Positions 13,501 through 24,941 of a stretch of DNA of 64,000 bases are shown here, piece after piece (the first letter of the stretch is position 1; every line of letters begins with the position of its first letter). Origin of the DNA: Tetranychus cinnabarinus (taxonomy: Eukaryota; Arthropoda; Arachnida; Trombidiformes; Tetranychidae); NCBI GenBank assembly GCA_022266195.1, contig WHVY01000004.1, positions 7,891,501 to 7,955,500 of the forward strand. Direction: 5' to 3'. The notes below the pieces were generated by a model. The model did no database searches and had not been told where the DNA came from. It was given only the letters and a program-made list of their open reading frames with translations. Made by a program: the position numbers and the translations under genes.

Positions 13501-15230
13501 GGTGGTGGAGGTTGAAATCGACGAACATGAGCAGGACTTGATTTAGGAGATTCAAGGTTATCACAAGTTTCGGACAAACTGTCATCCAATTCTGGTCGAA
13601 AGTTATTTGTTTTACGAGCAAGAAGGGTAGGAGTGCTGGTTGTATTAGGTGAACAAGACGAGTTTCGTGAGGACGAGGAACAGCTTGAATCAGCTTCATG
13701 AAAATTTTTCACCGAGGAAAGATTTTTCAAAGCTGCTGCTGAACCCATTGAGATCATCTTGTGCTTTGAGTTGACAAGATTTCGCAGCATGGGAATGGCA
13801 CCCAATTCAACGAGTTTCAATTGATCTTGAAGACAGCGAGCGGACAGGTTCCAAAGGGTAGCACAAGCATTTGAGACAATCGTTAAAGAAGGTGATTTGA
13901 GCTGTTCTAAGAGGATGAAAAGAGTATCAAACTCTCGAAGGATTGTTCGTAAATGCTCATGCCGAGCAATGTAACTTGAAACATTTCTCAATATTCCACC
14001 ACCATTCTCAATTATTACCATGGTATTGTTGGGTGATTGGTAATTCAGAGTTGATACCAAAAATTTAAGAGCACCTTCAACAGCACAAATCTCTGCTTTG
14101 TTTGTTGTTGAATGTGCTGACAGATTCCAAAGAGCTGTTAAAATTGATTTGAGAGTAGATTCTTTCCTTGCTTCAAGAGCAGCTCTCATGAGCATACGAA
14201 CTGCACCCATTTCTCGGAGAGTGTCTTTTCCTTGATCATCAGCTTTCCAGGATAAATTTCTTAAAACTGAAGCCGTCACTTGACGAAGCTCTTCTGATGG
14301 CGAATACAATTGTTCAATGAGACTTCTAATAAATAATTTATTGGAACATAAAATTGATTTATTGGTTCCATCACCAAATGTAAGATTGGTTAAAGCCATG
14401 AAAGCATAACGTCTCACAGTAATGCATTGCGGTGATGTTGTGTTTCCATGGTATTTAGTATCAAAAAATATTAATTCAGCGATTGCATGGAGTCCACCAA
14501 GAAGACAAATTGCGACTCGATGTTCCTCATCAAATGAAATTTTCATTAAATGAGATGTTGCTTCACTTGGATGAGCCATGGAAATACTTAAATCTCCTTT
14601 ACCACGTTTAAATTTGTCACAAAACCCTCGAATTTCCTCCAAAAGTTGAAGCACTTTTATTTCCTTTTTACCGGCTTTGGTGTCTTCACTGTATTTTACT
14701 ATATTTCTCAGAGCAATTGAAGCTTTATTTCGTATTTCCAATTCTTTAAGATTTTCTTCTCCTGGGTTTCTTGATCTGGAGCCGAAATGAAAACCATTGC
14801 AACCGTCATTATCATCATAATCAAAATCACCATTATTCTCCCTGTCACTATCAAGATTATCGGCAAAACAGTCAACTCTATCTTCATCATGGTACCTTGT
14901 ATCTTCTCCAATTGGATGAATCAATTGGATCAATAAAGGAATACATCCGTGACTTCGCATTTCCAAAGAGATCCTTTTGTCCAGCGACATTGAATAAAAC
15001 TTGTTGCACATCTCTTCCTTGATGTTATTACATGTTAGCATGAAGAGAAGCGAATAAACTGTTTCCACTTTGACCTCCAATTGTTGCTGGTTTTTATAAG
15101 CAGAACTGGCCTTATTATTTGACCGGTGAGATCCAAAACTAATTATCGAGCAGGTGTCAAGTTCATCATCTCCCCTCTGAGAGATGCTTGATTCAAATGA
15201 CATAGTCGATTGATTGAAGCTATTTATCAT
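10593..15230 (-). CDS. Apc: Adenomatous polyposis coli (APC) homologue, single exon
   Basis: 1545 residues in one uninterrupted exon. APC is a scaffold of the beta-catenin destruction complex and a cytoskeletal regulator. Residues about 50-510 form an armadillo-repeat domain with typical helices (ALTNLTFGD, VLRNLSWKADD, ALWNLSAHSTTNKAEICAVE, ATLWNLSARC, GSAAALKNLSS). Near residue 890 lies a phospho-type 20-aa repeat (TPLMFSRTSSLGS), followed by SPTDLPDSPTQT. This matches in order the second 20-aa repeat and the adjoining conserved block of vertebrate APC as I know it. The C-terminal third is Ser/Asn/Thr-rich and basic, with a KRSHPEKEN stretch like the APC basic domain. I see no convincing SAMP (axin-binding) motif and no PDZ-binding tail; the protein ends in SLVN. 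Human APC is much longer, while fly Apc2 is shorter. The N-terminal oligomerization coiled coil is not visible, so an upstream exon is possible. A complete lack of introns is unusual next to its intron-rich neighbours. Confidence 0.92.
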   Translation of the reverse strand: MINSFNQSTMSFESSISQRGDDELDTCSIISFGSHRSNNKASSAYKNQQQLEVKVETVYSLLFMLTCNNIKEEMCNKFYSMSLDKRISLEMRSHGCIPLLIQLIHPIGEDTRYHDEDRVDCFADNLDSDRENNGDFDYDDNDGCNGFHFGSRSRNPGEENLKELEIRNKASIALRNIVKYSEDTKAGKKEIKVLQLLEEIRGFCDKFKRGKGDLSISMAHPSEATSHLMKISFDEEHRVAICLLGGLHAIAELIFFDTKYHGNTTSPQCITVRRYAFMALTNLTFGDGTNKSILCSNKLFIRSLIEQLYSPSEELRQVTASVLRNLSWKADDQGKDTLREMGAVRMLMRAALEARKESTLKSILTALWNLSAHSTTNKAEICAVEGALKFLVSTLNYQSPNNTMVIIENGGGILRNVSSYIARHEHLRTILREFDTLFILLEQLKSPSLTIVSNACATLWNLSARCLQDQLKLVELGAIPMLRNLVNSKHKMISMGSAAALKNLSSVKNFHEADSSCSSSSRNSSCSPNTTSTPTLLARKTNNFRPELDDSLSETCDNLESPKSSPAHVRRFQPPPPISRYDLPDRMYTSFTVPTLSNPYPYMSKSSSKDSLGSTHSEPVYYPFNQTHNLPNNNGQIQLAPTLSRSSSHGFNPSLPPVSQNISSFSNDLSHLFHAYPIKVAGDNWEKNQPSTLVRTNSDSFDKTILENAQRNVESLLSSQKGQLFTSCLNSLQSGVKSASDDNVTLATKDSPIEQPRRKLSVDGSESGIVKQAPDCEGLDKLTKSISEGRSLNRLTYTCSRPTNKTTEFKSPCNLIELPSINSKKVKSEIIEEENEEILKKEETVTKSSDDNELITNPAQNISISSQNQSISFGDNCITSTDVTPLMFSRTSSLGSISGLEAKSNATSQSSVRSEFSKIASGPVSPTDLPDSPTQTESLTCLLNGYPDDKIQTNVQSFQPFDLKAVEKIHCFGAKSSEEHLKSNQEKISELVSTQINESICTKVEKATQIINQVQEACNRGIAENNMDSMKGSNSNDILSHPIAHESISLYSLESSDINSIKPPSCIDEASLSLESSNFQSMEFNTKPAPPKVVSTILSAQARKNGNIEGLLESTNPPSDMDAISGLSSSCGSINSIDSELNDLTFPVVKEFDLEATKLIAKQTQDIIQLTESHNDPSNVPPKPTLQRTDTFNCDGQNESEDDSKATYVCSPRKARIVKPVLRIQPSNNQNNNDHGNSFIRRFNSSSSSSSSTVNHSSNDSIVTKNKSIVIKRTKTTTLRANRSKSTHEVQNENSNTGHSTSVPTTPVKKASSNGNFSSKTFVVRKRVGNIPGGTSENDNCSNINTINASGIKNRSVSTNKMCNSASIHNIDKMNGNFQSSVLSGHNNSSTISSLNKKTPVQSKIASLWKRSHPEKENVTTQGYVPPKGDNSSNLVKSNKGTGTVKTTPTSSTTITSPSNSTANNSSTATVTLTRSSTYEKLPSSPSEAIKMQSNLPASRKETKEMPSRVPLTKNRIRPAQDQITATLKQSKIVRLEKRKASLVN

Positions 15231-17622
15231 CTTGTCAGGTCGGTTGTTTTATCGGCTGATATTCATAGTCTTTTAACCAATGCGTAGATCTAAGAGGCAA
15301 CAATAAAAAGAAAAATTTATTAGGATTGATTTATAACAAGGATCAATGATGTACTTTATAATAGGCCTCGAGAAATATCCAACACAATTCGATAAAAATA
15401 ACTCACACTTCTCTGTGAATCTTGCCCCTCTAGCTATTTGGACAAATGGTTGGTTAAAATAATAGAGACCAACAAAGAAAATCAACAGACTTGCGCTTGA
15501 CTTATATGATTCATACCTCTAGATGAGAGGTAAAGATGAGGATGAGGATGAAGATTGGGATAGGCTGGGCTTATCATGTATTATTGGGTTAACAACTGTA
15601 ACTTTATTGTTGATTGCTTTCATTTGGCTTGGATATGAACACGTAAATGTACAATTAAAACAAGTTAACTATTAATACAATAAAGCTTTGGGTTGTTGTT
15701 GCTAATGACCCTGACAGTTCGTTTACATATAAAAACTGCTAACTATTAGTTTTTCATCGAGCTTTTTTGTGATATTTCCAGATTATGAATAATCAAGTGT
15801 CGTTAAGCTCAAAATCTCGTGATGAAAATGGTTTACTTAACCCATGGTAACATTAAATAAACTGTAGCTCAAGAAAATAAGTTCAGAATTTTTTAACCGA
15901 CCAACTCTTTCTCAATTCTTTTACTTTAAACAATTTGACTTTCACAACCCAGATTCGGGTGATTATTCATATCTAGCAATTTTGGATGGACTCCAAAAAT
16001 TAAGCATAAAATTTCAATGGCTTCATCAGATTGGTACATGATGTGTAGCTATAATCAATCTCCTGAGTTGATTGGTATAATCAATTGATGTATTTAAGAT
16101 GGACTCAAAACCAGAAATACCCTGAATCAAGTTGAGTACCAATTTTTGATTGAAATGTGAGTTTAGCGTTTGGATGTCACTCAAAATTGATCAAGCTGAA
16201 GAGTAATCTGAGCGTTCGAGAAAGATGAATAATTGCATGATTCATTTAGTTCATGGCATTTGAATCGAAGGAAAGCAAAATAAGGTTGCACAGGAGGAAA
16301 AGGAAGCTATTCAGTTTGCCTGTTAGACTTCAAGGTTACTTTCAAAATTAGACTACACTCTGGATATTTACATTGTAATCATGATTGATCTACCGGAAGA
16401 TGTTGCAAGATGAAGAAAAGGAAAAATTGAAAATTCTAATATTATAATAATCGAAACTGAGAATGTCAACATACAATAATCTCTTAAAGATTCATGAAAT
16501 TCACCTTCATCTTATGAGAAAGATAACACACCAGCATGAGAGTTACACATAAACTCGAAACATTGAAGCATAAAATACATATGTGGGTTAACTTACCTAT
16601 AGTTTAAACGGTAAATCTCAAGTAAATCTCGAGTAAATCCAAACCAGCAAGTCAATCATTGAATAATTGGCACACAGAAGTTTAATGATTTTAGGAAAAG
16701 GAGTGACAGACGACTAATATTGCAATAGAGGAAGCATAAGAGTGTATCTAAAGAAGACCTTTGATGAACCAAAACAAATAAAAGCACATTTTCCAGAGTT
16801 AAAGATGGTTGAATATTACCATTGAGTCATTAATTAAAGTGATGTCAAATTGATAAAATATCACAATCAAGCTGAGATTAATTAAAAATTGAAATTAAAG
16901 CACATCAGAAGAGCAAAACAAAAAGAAAACTGTTCAATTCATTTATTGATCGGCGAAGCGGTTACACACAGCTTAACCAAATTTTTCACTTGTCATGCGT
17001 CTTACACAACTCAATCAGAATCTGGTTCATCTGTATTCACTTCACTCAATACGCTTTTCATTTCAAGAAATAGACTCTTTTTACACAGAAACAATTCATC
17101 ACTTCGAGTACATCAATATTTAATTAATATAGGAATTAACTTTGTTATTAAAAAGCAGAGTTTTATCATTTTTGTTTAATCAAAAAATTTTAAAAGTTGA
17201 TGGTCATGTCTAGTCAGGATTTCAAGTTTGGTTTTTCAGCAACCGTATTTGATTGACATAATTTGAAATGCCAGAAATATCATCAACTAACAGCAGCATG
17301 TTAACAATTGTCAAATCAAACCGAAAATTGTTAAAGTCAAATCAGATCAAATTAGAGATTGGCCATAGAATCGGAAAATTGCGATACATTGACAATTAAA
17401 TCTGTTTAAATCATTTCATACCATTTTTATGTTTTCATTTGAATGACGATCTTTAGATAATAATGTTACAAACATGAAGCTTCCGTCCGATACTGTAATT
17501 TAACAGTTTAAATAGTCAATATACAATATAAAAAATTATTCTTCAAATATTATTGGTTCTAAAATTATGATCATTTTCAGCCGTTCCAAAATAGCGTAAG
17601 AACCCTGTATTTGTCCTCCCAT
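15231..17622. other. Intergenic region between APC and the receptor-like array
   Basis: AT-rich and without a supported gene. The 5' flank and promoter of APC should lie just above 15230. At about 16936-17045 there is a copy of a dispersed repeat, described separately. The open frame at 16889-17179 overlaps that repeat and has no independent support. Confidence 0.5.
16936..17045 (+). repeat. Dispersed repeat related to spacers of the downstream tandem array
   Basis: Contains TTTATTGATCGGCGAAGCGG followed, after a gap, by GCTTAACCAAATTTTTCACT and CATGCGTCTTAC. Near-identical words occur at 37199-37290 and 39560-39650 in the spacers of the ubiquitin-like array, in the same order and spacing. 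Not coding in any consistent frame. Confidence 0.6.
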
Positions 17623-19200
17623 TCACTTTAATCGAGTGAGGAAAGCAACGATCAACTCAATAAGCAGTACAAATATTGACAGAATCAAGAAAAAGATGAG
17701 TGCATAAAATATTTTATAGCACCCCTTGTAATTTAATGATTGCCAATTAAGATCATCGCCTTTCCGAGGAGCTCCAGACTTGTGAAAGTCATATAAGGTT
17801 GCAGGATAAAAGGAAAGAATGAAGTCAACATAAATATCTCCTTCTACTTTCGCAAAAATGCCACCTTGGATCATCCGACGAGATCTGTAAAAATTAGAAA
17901 GGTAAGATTAAGTGTTTGTAATCAATTTTATGACGATTTAATAACAATAAGTTAATTCACTCACAGAGTATCAAACCTTTTTTTGAGGGATTCGGAAGTA
18001 TTATGGCTGAAAAGCATTGCTTGTAATGATTTATGAAAAGGTTTTGCTGAAAAATATTGTACTTGATTAGGTTTAAGTAAATTAGATCCAGCAGCAAACA
18101 ATGGAGCCACTTTCCTTCCAATATCAGAAACGAAAGTGGCCAACTTTTCTAATCTATATTTATCGGCAATAGGCCCTAATGGCATTGGTTCACCAAATCC
18201 TATGGCAACGGCCCGTCCATAGACATCAGCATAATCTTTATTGACTTTGCCTTTGAAGAAGTCGTACATTGAAATGCCTTCGATAAAAAAAGGCATATTT
18301 CCTTGTTTAATAACATCTTTCAATGTATCAATCTTGTAATCCCTGTCTCCAACTATAGTTTGGGTACTGAATGCAGCACCAAAGATAAATACTGGAAACA
18401 TTAGGATAAGCATTTGAATGAAGCAGAGCCACGATGAACGGTGAGATATATTCTGGTAAAATGAGATACCGAAGGATCTAAAGATGGCTGTGAGCAATGC
18501 TTCAATTTTGAAACTTTTAACAGCAATTAACTCCAATATCAATATTGTTAGAACAGCTACTAATAAAGGAATTGCTTGTACGGAAGTCAAGCTTGAGATG
18601 AGAGCTGAACTTGCATCATTTAAATAACGATGTGTAAGGATGTAATAGTCCATTTCTGATATAACTGGAGTGAAAATACCAGGAGCTTTTTGGGTATCCA
18701 ACGGTAATGGCAATAAGCACATATCAACCGTCTAGTGTTCATGAGTCAAAAGAAAGTTAAATCAAAGTACAAAAGAGAAAGAAAGTTTTGTTTGTGTACC
18801 GAAATGACAGACTTGTACGAACTCACTTGTCACATGAACTGTACTTACACCTTCTTGTAATAAACCTAAAGCTCCATCATGATAACCAGTTTCAGTTAGC
18901 ACTCCCAATTGTCCTTCCTTGGGTAAAATGTATTTCAAACTGCATAACACAAATCACAATCAATCGACAACTAAATTACAATTAGAGATAAAAGTTTCTT
19001 ACTTGAAAGGACCGTAATCCGAGAGAATCGCTGCAAATCGTCTAAGAGACTTCAATTTAGGAACAATTTGATCATCTTCTTCAACAAATCCTTCGGCAAA
19101 TGGCACCTTCAATAACATACAAAATATTAAGTCAAAGATGCAACCAAACAGTTAAATTGCTTACAGAAAAAGCTCCAACAGTTAAATTGATTTCTTTCAT
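17623..19200 (-). CDS. Divergent ionotropic-receptor-like membrane protein, copy 1
   Basis: Exons 19165-19200, 19003-19106, 18849-18939, 17965-18731 and 17623-17884; 1260 bases, 419 residues, phases consistent. The order fits an ionotropic glutamate-receptor fold: first ligand lobe (VGAFSVPFAEGF to GQLGVLTETGYHDG), membrane segment (IPLLVAVLTILILELIAV), pore loop (TAIFRSFGISF), second membrane segment (IQMLILMFPVFIFG), then second lobe (IDTLKDVIKQGN, where iGluRs have a sensing loop) and a last membrane segment near the C terminus. The canonical SYTANLAAF pore motif and the ligand-binding Arg are not recognisable. Likely a ligand-gated channel of chemosensory type, by inference. Compared with copy 2, the segment upstream of the chosen Met has lost the initiating ATG and has an in-frame stop further up, so no signal peptide can be read. 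This copy may be non-functional or may use an unseen first exon. Confidence 0.7.
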
Positions 19201-21419
19201 CTCGATTGCAGTTGTACGAATTTGATTAAAAAAACAGTGAAAACTAGAAATGAATTGCCAAGTAAAATAACTGTCCTTTTATAACTTTGTAGTCCAACAG
19301 ACCTTTTGACATCCACAAAAGTTATTTATTTTAGACGCAATCATTTCATAACTAGACCTTTGAAAATGTATTATTTTATCGATATGTTTAAATAAAGTAA
19401 ATTATGTGAATGTAAATATTTTTTTGAACATTTTGATTACTAGTTCGGTAATGGAGGATATAGAAATACTGACATGTTAATGATATATTTTATATTGCAA
19501 CTATAATCTTGGCAATTTTAAAACTATTTTCATTGTAATTATTTAACCACTAGACCATTGAAAATGTATTTTTCTTGATATGTATCAATAAAATTAAATT
19601 GCATTCTAATATTGATTATTTGACACCTCATTTATATCACAATAACATATCATCGCGCAAATTCCTGCTAATGTCAGGTAAGAGGTATAGGTATAGACGG
19701 TACACGATCTCTCTAATAGTCTTTATGCACCCCAAGACTTTGGTTGAATGAGAAGAGACATTGAGGCAAACACAATGAGACTACCTAGAATGAGTTACCT
19801 AAAAGACACAACTTAATTGTCATATTCATTCACAAGTTGACACAAATGAACAAAAACGGGTAAAAATAAATTTCTTTCAAATTTGACTCTGTTAGCTTGC
19901 AGGGACACAAAAAATGAGTCCATTTGTGCGATTTAAAGATTTCTCTGATGTACAGTTTTCGAGAAAATTGAGTTAGAAGTTGAAACAAGAATCGCTTTTT
20001 GTAAAATCATGGAAGTATATTTTTGCATAAAACTTATAATATTTCAAAGATGTATAATAACTTTTGATGACAAACCAGAAAATTGTCTTTCTTTGAGAAA
20101 TGAAATTCATCTTTTTCTGCAGAACAGAAAAGTTCGATTTTCAGTTGAACCGATTGCAATCTGTGATCGTAAGAGTTAACGGGCTGAAACTTATTATTTG
20201 TCCATAAAAATTGTTAGGTCACATCATGGTTTGAATATTTCTAACAATTTATTTATTCTGGATATTTCGAGAATGGCATCACCTAAAGTCTTCATTCTTT
20301 TACGATACATTAGATTTCATTATAGGCTATAGCAGTTTATGACTGAATACTGAATAAAATCTGAGATAATTCATTTAGCAATGAAGATCCTTCCAATGCA
20401 TAAGATTTGTGTTTGCTAACCATTCAACTTTATGAATCAAGTCTTAAATCTGTTAGCATAAGTTATAAAATGCTATAACATTTTTTTCAGGATCTTGAAT
20501 AATTTGCTATTTCAATATGTTATAGCTCATAGTGAAATTGAATACTTAACCAAAAAAGGTGATTGTAGATGAGACCATTCTCGAAATATTGAGGCCCAAA
20601 CTTTTTAGGTTAATGGCCAATATCAAGAGAACGACTGATGAATTGAAAAAAATATTCAATTCATGATATGTGCAAACAATTTTTATGCACAAAAAAATAA
20701 GTTTCAGATCTTTAACCCTTGCGGTCATGGAAATCGGTCGGTTTGATTGAAAATCGAACTTATCTATTTCACAGAAAACAGAAACAATTTTTCCTCAAAA
20801 CAAGTTCATTTTCTGGTTGAGCATTAAAATCTACATCAGATAAATGATTTTGATGGAAAAATTTGGTCACACAACTGTACAAAAAGCGATCGTATTTTCA
20901 ACTTTGACCTCGATTTTCTCGAAAACTATCCATTGGAGACATTAATTATTGGTACTAATAGACTCAACTTATATTTCCCAACAAATGCACATCTAGTTTC
21001 AACTCTTAACTCAAATGGTCGAGCTTTTGGCAGCAGTCTTTTCAATTCATTTGTAATTTTAACCAGAAAATTGGTTTATTTAGCAAGATTGGGTTAAGAT
21101 GAGTTTGTTTTGTTGAATAAGTTGTTGCTTCGCACATTTACAGCCCAAATATCATGACCCGGATGAGCTAATGGAAAGTAATTAAATTGTTCTGCATTAT
21201 TAACTAGTAAAGAGATCAATTGGTGAAAGAAAAATGATTGTAAGTCATGCCATTCTCGGTATATTTAGGCTCGAAGTTTTAAGACTAATGTACAAAATCA
21301 AACCATTTTGATGTTTTTATTTGAATAAATCACGTTCTTTGAATAGTAAAATTATGAACTTGAAGCTTTCCAGGCAAGCTTACTGTACTTTTAATAGTTT
21401 TAATACATTTACGTCCAAT
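19201..21419. other. Spacer between receptor-like copies 1 and 2
   Basis: Holds no gene. About 110 bases at 19555-19680 match 26735-26840 upstream of copy 3 (shared word CATCGCGCAAATTCCTG). A long foldback element fills about 19835-20965 and is listed separately. The remaining 450 bases up to copy 2 are AT-rich with no pattern I recognise. Confidence 0.55.
19835..20965 (+). repeat. Long foldback element, copy 1
   Basis: The first part (about 19835-20540) and last part (about 20560-20965) are imperfect reverse complements of each other. Shared words include TTTTCGAGAAAAT, ATCGCTTTTTGTA and CATAAAAATTGTT in opposite orientations. The whole unit recurs in inverted orientation at 26880-27845. 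The open frames inside are broken and not shared between copies, so I treat it as a non-coding foldback repeat rather than a gene. Arm identity is moderate by eye, implying some age. Confidence 0.6.
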
Positions 21420-23138
21420 TCACTTGGATCGAGTTAAAAAAGCAATGATTAACTCAATAAGCAGTACAACTATGGACAGAAACAAAATAAAGATGAGCAA
21501 ATGAAATATTTGAACGAGTCCACTGTAATTTACTGGTTTCCAATTGAGATCATCGCCTTTACGAGGAGCTTCAGACTTGTGAAAATCATATAAGGTTGCA
21601 GGATAAAAGGAGAGTATAAAGTCAATGTAAATGTCGCCTTCTATTTTCGCAAAAATGCCACCTTGGATCATTCGACGAGATCTGTAAAAATAAGAAAGGT
21701 AAAATTAAGTGTTTGGGATAAAATAACAATAAATTAATTCACTCACAGAGTATTATACTTTTTTCTGAGTGATTCAGATGCATTATAACTGAAAAGCATT
21801 GCTTGTAATGATCTGTGAAAAGGTTTTGCAGAGAAATATTGTTCTTGGTTAGGTTTAAGTAAATTAGATCCAGCAGCAGACAATGGTGCCAGTTTCCTTC
21901 CAATGCCAGAAACGAAAGTGACCATCTTGTCTAATCTATCAACACCGGTAATGGGTCCTAATGGAAATGGTTCACCAAATCCTTTGGCAACGGCCCGTTC
22001 ATATATCTCAGCATAGTCTTTATTGACTTTGCCTTTGAAGAAGTCATACATTGAAATACCTTCGAGGAAACGTGGTATCTTTCCCTGTTCAATAACATCC
22101 TTTAATGTATCAACCTTGTAATCCGCAGTTCCTACAATCGTTTGGGTACTGAATGCTGAATTGAAGATGAATACTGGAAACATTAAGATTAGCATTTGAA
22201 TCAAGCAAAGCCATGATGGACTGTTGGATGCCTGCTGGCAAAATGAGATACCGAAGGATCTAAAGATTGCTGTGAACAATGCTTCAATTTTGAAACTTTT
22301 GACAGCAATCAATTCCAATGTTAATATCACAAGAGAAGCTAATAATAAAGGAATCGCTTCGACTGAAGTTAAGCTTGAAATAAGAGCTGAAGTTGGATGG
22401 TTTAAATTACGACACGTAAGGATATAATAGTCCATTTCTGATACGACAGAAGTGAAATAACCCGGAGGCTTTTGGATATCCAATGATAATGGCAAGAAGC
22501 ACATTTCAGCCTTCTAAATATATAAGTTAACCATCAAAAGAAAGTTAAATCAAAGTATAAAGAGTCAAGAAAATTTGTTTGCATATCGAAATGACAGACC
22601 TGTGCGAATTCAAGTGCATAAGCTTGAATAACCATTACATGTTTTAGTCTAACAGTAATTTCTACATTGATTGTTATATGGACTGTACTTACACCTTCTT
22701 GCATTAGACCCAAAACTCCATCATGATAACCAGTTTCTGTTAGCACTCCCAATTGTCCTTCCTCGGGTAGAATGAATTTCAGGCTAAGAAGACAGTCCAT
22801 TAATGCATTTTAATAGTTAGCAATTTCATAATAATCCCAACAGTTTCTTACTTGAAAGGACCATAATCCGAGAGCATCGCTGCAAATCGTTTAAGAGACT
22901 TCAATTTAGGAACAACTTGATCGTCTTCTTCAACGAATCCTTCAGCGAATGGCACCTTCAATAGCAAACAGCATATATCATTACATTAAAGATGCAACCA
23001 AAGAGTTTAATTACTTACCGAAAAAGCACCAACAGTTAAATTGACTTTTTGCATTGCGAATGCAATTCCAAGAATTGGACAGAAAACAATGAAAACAATG
23101 AGAGTTTGCGAAGTACTTTGCCGAGTAAAATAATCCAT
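21420..23138 (-). CDS. Divergent ionotropic-receptor-like membrane protein, copy 2 (complete)
   Basis: Exons 23019-23138, 22852-22955, 22693-22783, 21747-22513 and 21420-21681; 1344 bases, 447 residues. This is the most complete copy. The first 28 residues form a clear signal peptide (hydrophobic core TLIVFIVFCPILGIAFA), directly followed by MQKVNLTVGAFS, the start of the first ligand lobe. There is thus no large N-terminal domain, as in many arthropod ionotropic receptors. Membrane segments lie near residues 158-178 and 205-232 and near the C terminus, with a pore-loop candidate (TAIFRSFGISF) between the first two. The second lobe carries GISMYDFFKGKVNKDYAE, conserved in all three copies. 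Intron positions and phases (0, 2, 0, 2) are identical to copies 1 and 3. Ligand unknown; the usual Arg and the SYTANLAAF motif are not recognisable, so glutamate is unlikely. An alternative is a receptor-fold protein that no longer gates. Confidence 0.8.
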
Positions 23139-24941
23139 TTTATAGTTTTGTAGACCAATAGAACTTTTGACATTTGCAAAAAGTTGTTTATTTGCAACGC
23201 AATCATTTCATAAAAGGGCCTTTGAAAATGTATTATTTTATTAATATGTAGCAATAAAATAGAAGTAAATAAAAATTTATTTTGCTTTCCAGTTATGAAA
23301 GATGTACCATTTCTGGTATAATTTCACAGTCCATTTAATCAGTAAAAAATATGAAACAAAACAGTCAACAATATAAAGAGAAATATTGGACAATTTCATC
23401 AAATCAAACATATTAAACCGTATTTATTAATAAGTTCAACTTTACAAATTGGATCAATGATTGCAAACAAATGTCTGCCGTATTTGTAGTTACAAGACGT
23501 ACCTTTATATGGTCACAAGATGCATTCGATAGATGCATTGAGGCACTCAATGAGTCAAGTATGCAATGATTTTCATTACCAAAAGCACCAGAAACATTCA
23601 TAACGATTCGCTAACCATCGATATGTAGCAAACCATCACAACTGAAGCTAGAAATTTCGGTCTAAACCATTCAACTTTTACTACCAACGAATGGTCTTCA
23701 GATGTTACAAAAGTTAATAACATCTTGTAATGAATATCAGCATAATCATTATTTTAATTAACAGCATAATTAACTTTGCCTTGAAGAAGTCATAAATTGA
23801 AATGCCTTCGATAAAATGCGGTTTGTATCCCAGTTTAATACCATCTCTCAATGTATCAACCTTCTGATTCTGTTATTTCTGCTACAACTGAAGTTTCGGT
23901 ACTGAATGCAGCTTTGAAGATGAATACTGGAGACATTCGGATAAGCATTTGAATCAAGCAAAGACATGATGAATAGTGAGAAGAATGCTGGAGATGAATG
24001 CGGTTACTCAGGGGTTTCAAAAGTTTTCAACTATTATTTTGAGCTGAAAATATTCTAATGGGTAACTTTCATGGTGCCTTTAGTTTCAAAAATTGAGACC
24101 ATTCGTTGTAAGTTTCCAGTTGAATTTGAACATAAAAGCAATTTCGATGAGTAGTACATCTATTAAATTCCCATTTACAACTTGAGTCAAATCAAATCAA
24201 ACGCAATCGTCAATTAGAGCTGAATAAAATTGTGCAATGTTTAACTACGAACTGGCCACTTCTCCTGATTAAACATTGAATATTTATGAATACAAAATTT
24301 TCAATTGTAATGATACTTTTAATGACTTTTGATAACAAGAAATCTTATTTTATAACTGTTTATTTATGCAAACCAAACCAATTGAAAATTCATCATTTTA
24401 CTATTATCGCTTATTTAAACTAGACAAAGCAAAATTAATTATTGTTGTATCGATCGAATGCGATTAATATGTTTTTTGCATAATGTTCAAGCCAGTGGTT
24501 AGTCATTATGGAAGTTTTTCAATCACCATTATTTGAACCGATTTTTGACCTACTGCTCTGATCGATCAAGAAAACTTTGTTTGGTAAACGAATAAAATTC
24601 ATCTAAAGTGATATCATTAGATACCAGAACAATCACAACCGGTAATTATTCTGCATCGAATGATATTGAAATGTTCAAGATAGGGTTATGCAGTTATAAG
24701 ATTCAAGTAGTGATTTTCTATTTATCGCTGGTTACTCAAGTTACGAATGTTTCTGATTCTTTTGGTAATCAAGATTTTTGCAGACTTGTCTTTTTGTGTT
24801 TACCTCAATGTCTCTGGTGACCATTTAAAGATACTTCTTGCAACTTGGCACGCCAGGTACATTTGCAATCATTGATTCAATAGAATTTGAATTCAGAATA
24901 CATGTTTCTCTCTTAATCTTGTATGCAAAATTTAATAAGTT
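23139..24941. other. Spacer between receptor-like copies 2 and 3
   Basis: Contains one decayed receptor-like fragment (23755-23990, listed separately). The rest is AT-rich. Short open frames at 23413-23601 and 24608-24820 show no family likeness and no splice partners. Confidence 0.5.
23755..23990 (-). pseudogene. Receptor-like family pseudogene fragment
   Basis: About 235 bases match the middle of the large fourth exon of the neighbouring copies: the segment from the second membrane helix (complement of TACTGG(A)GACATTCGGATAAGC) through the second-lobe start and the region encoding KVN. Frame is broken by small insertions and deletions around 23860-23890, and the flanking exons are absent. 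It marks a fourth, dead member of the array. Confidence 0.8.
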
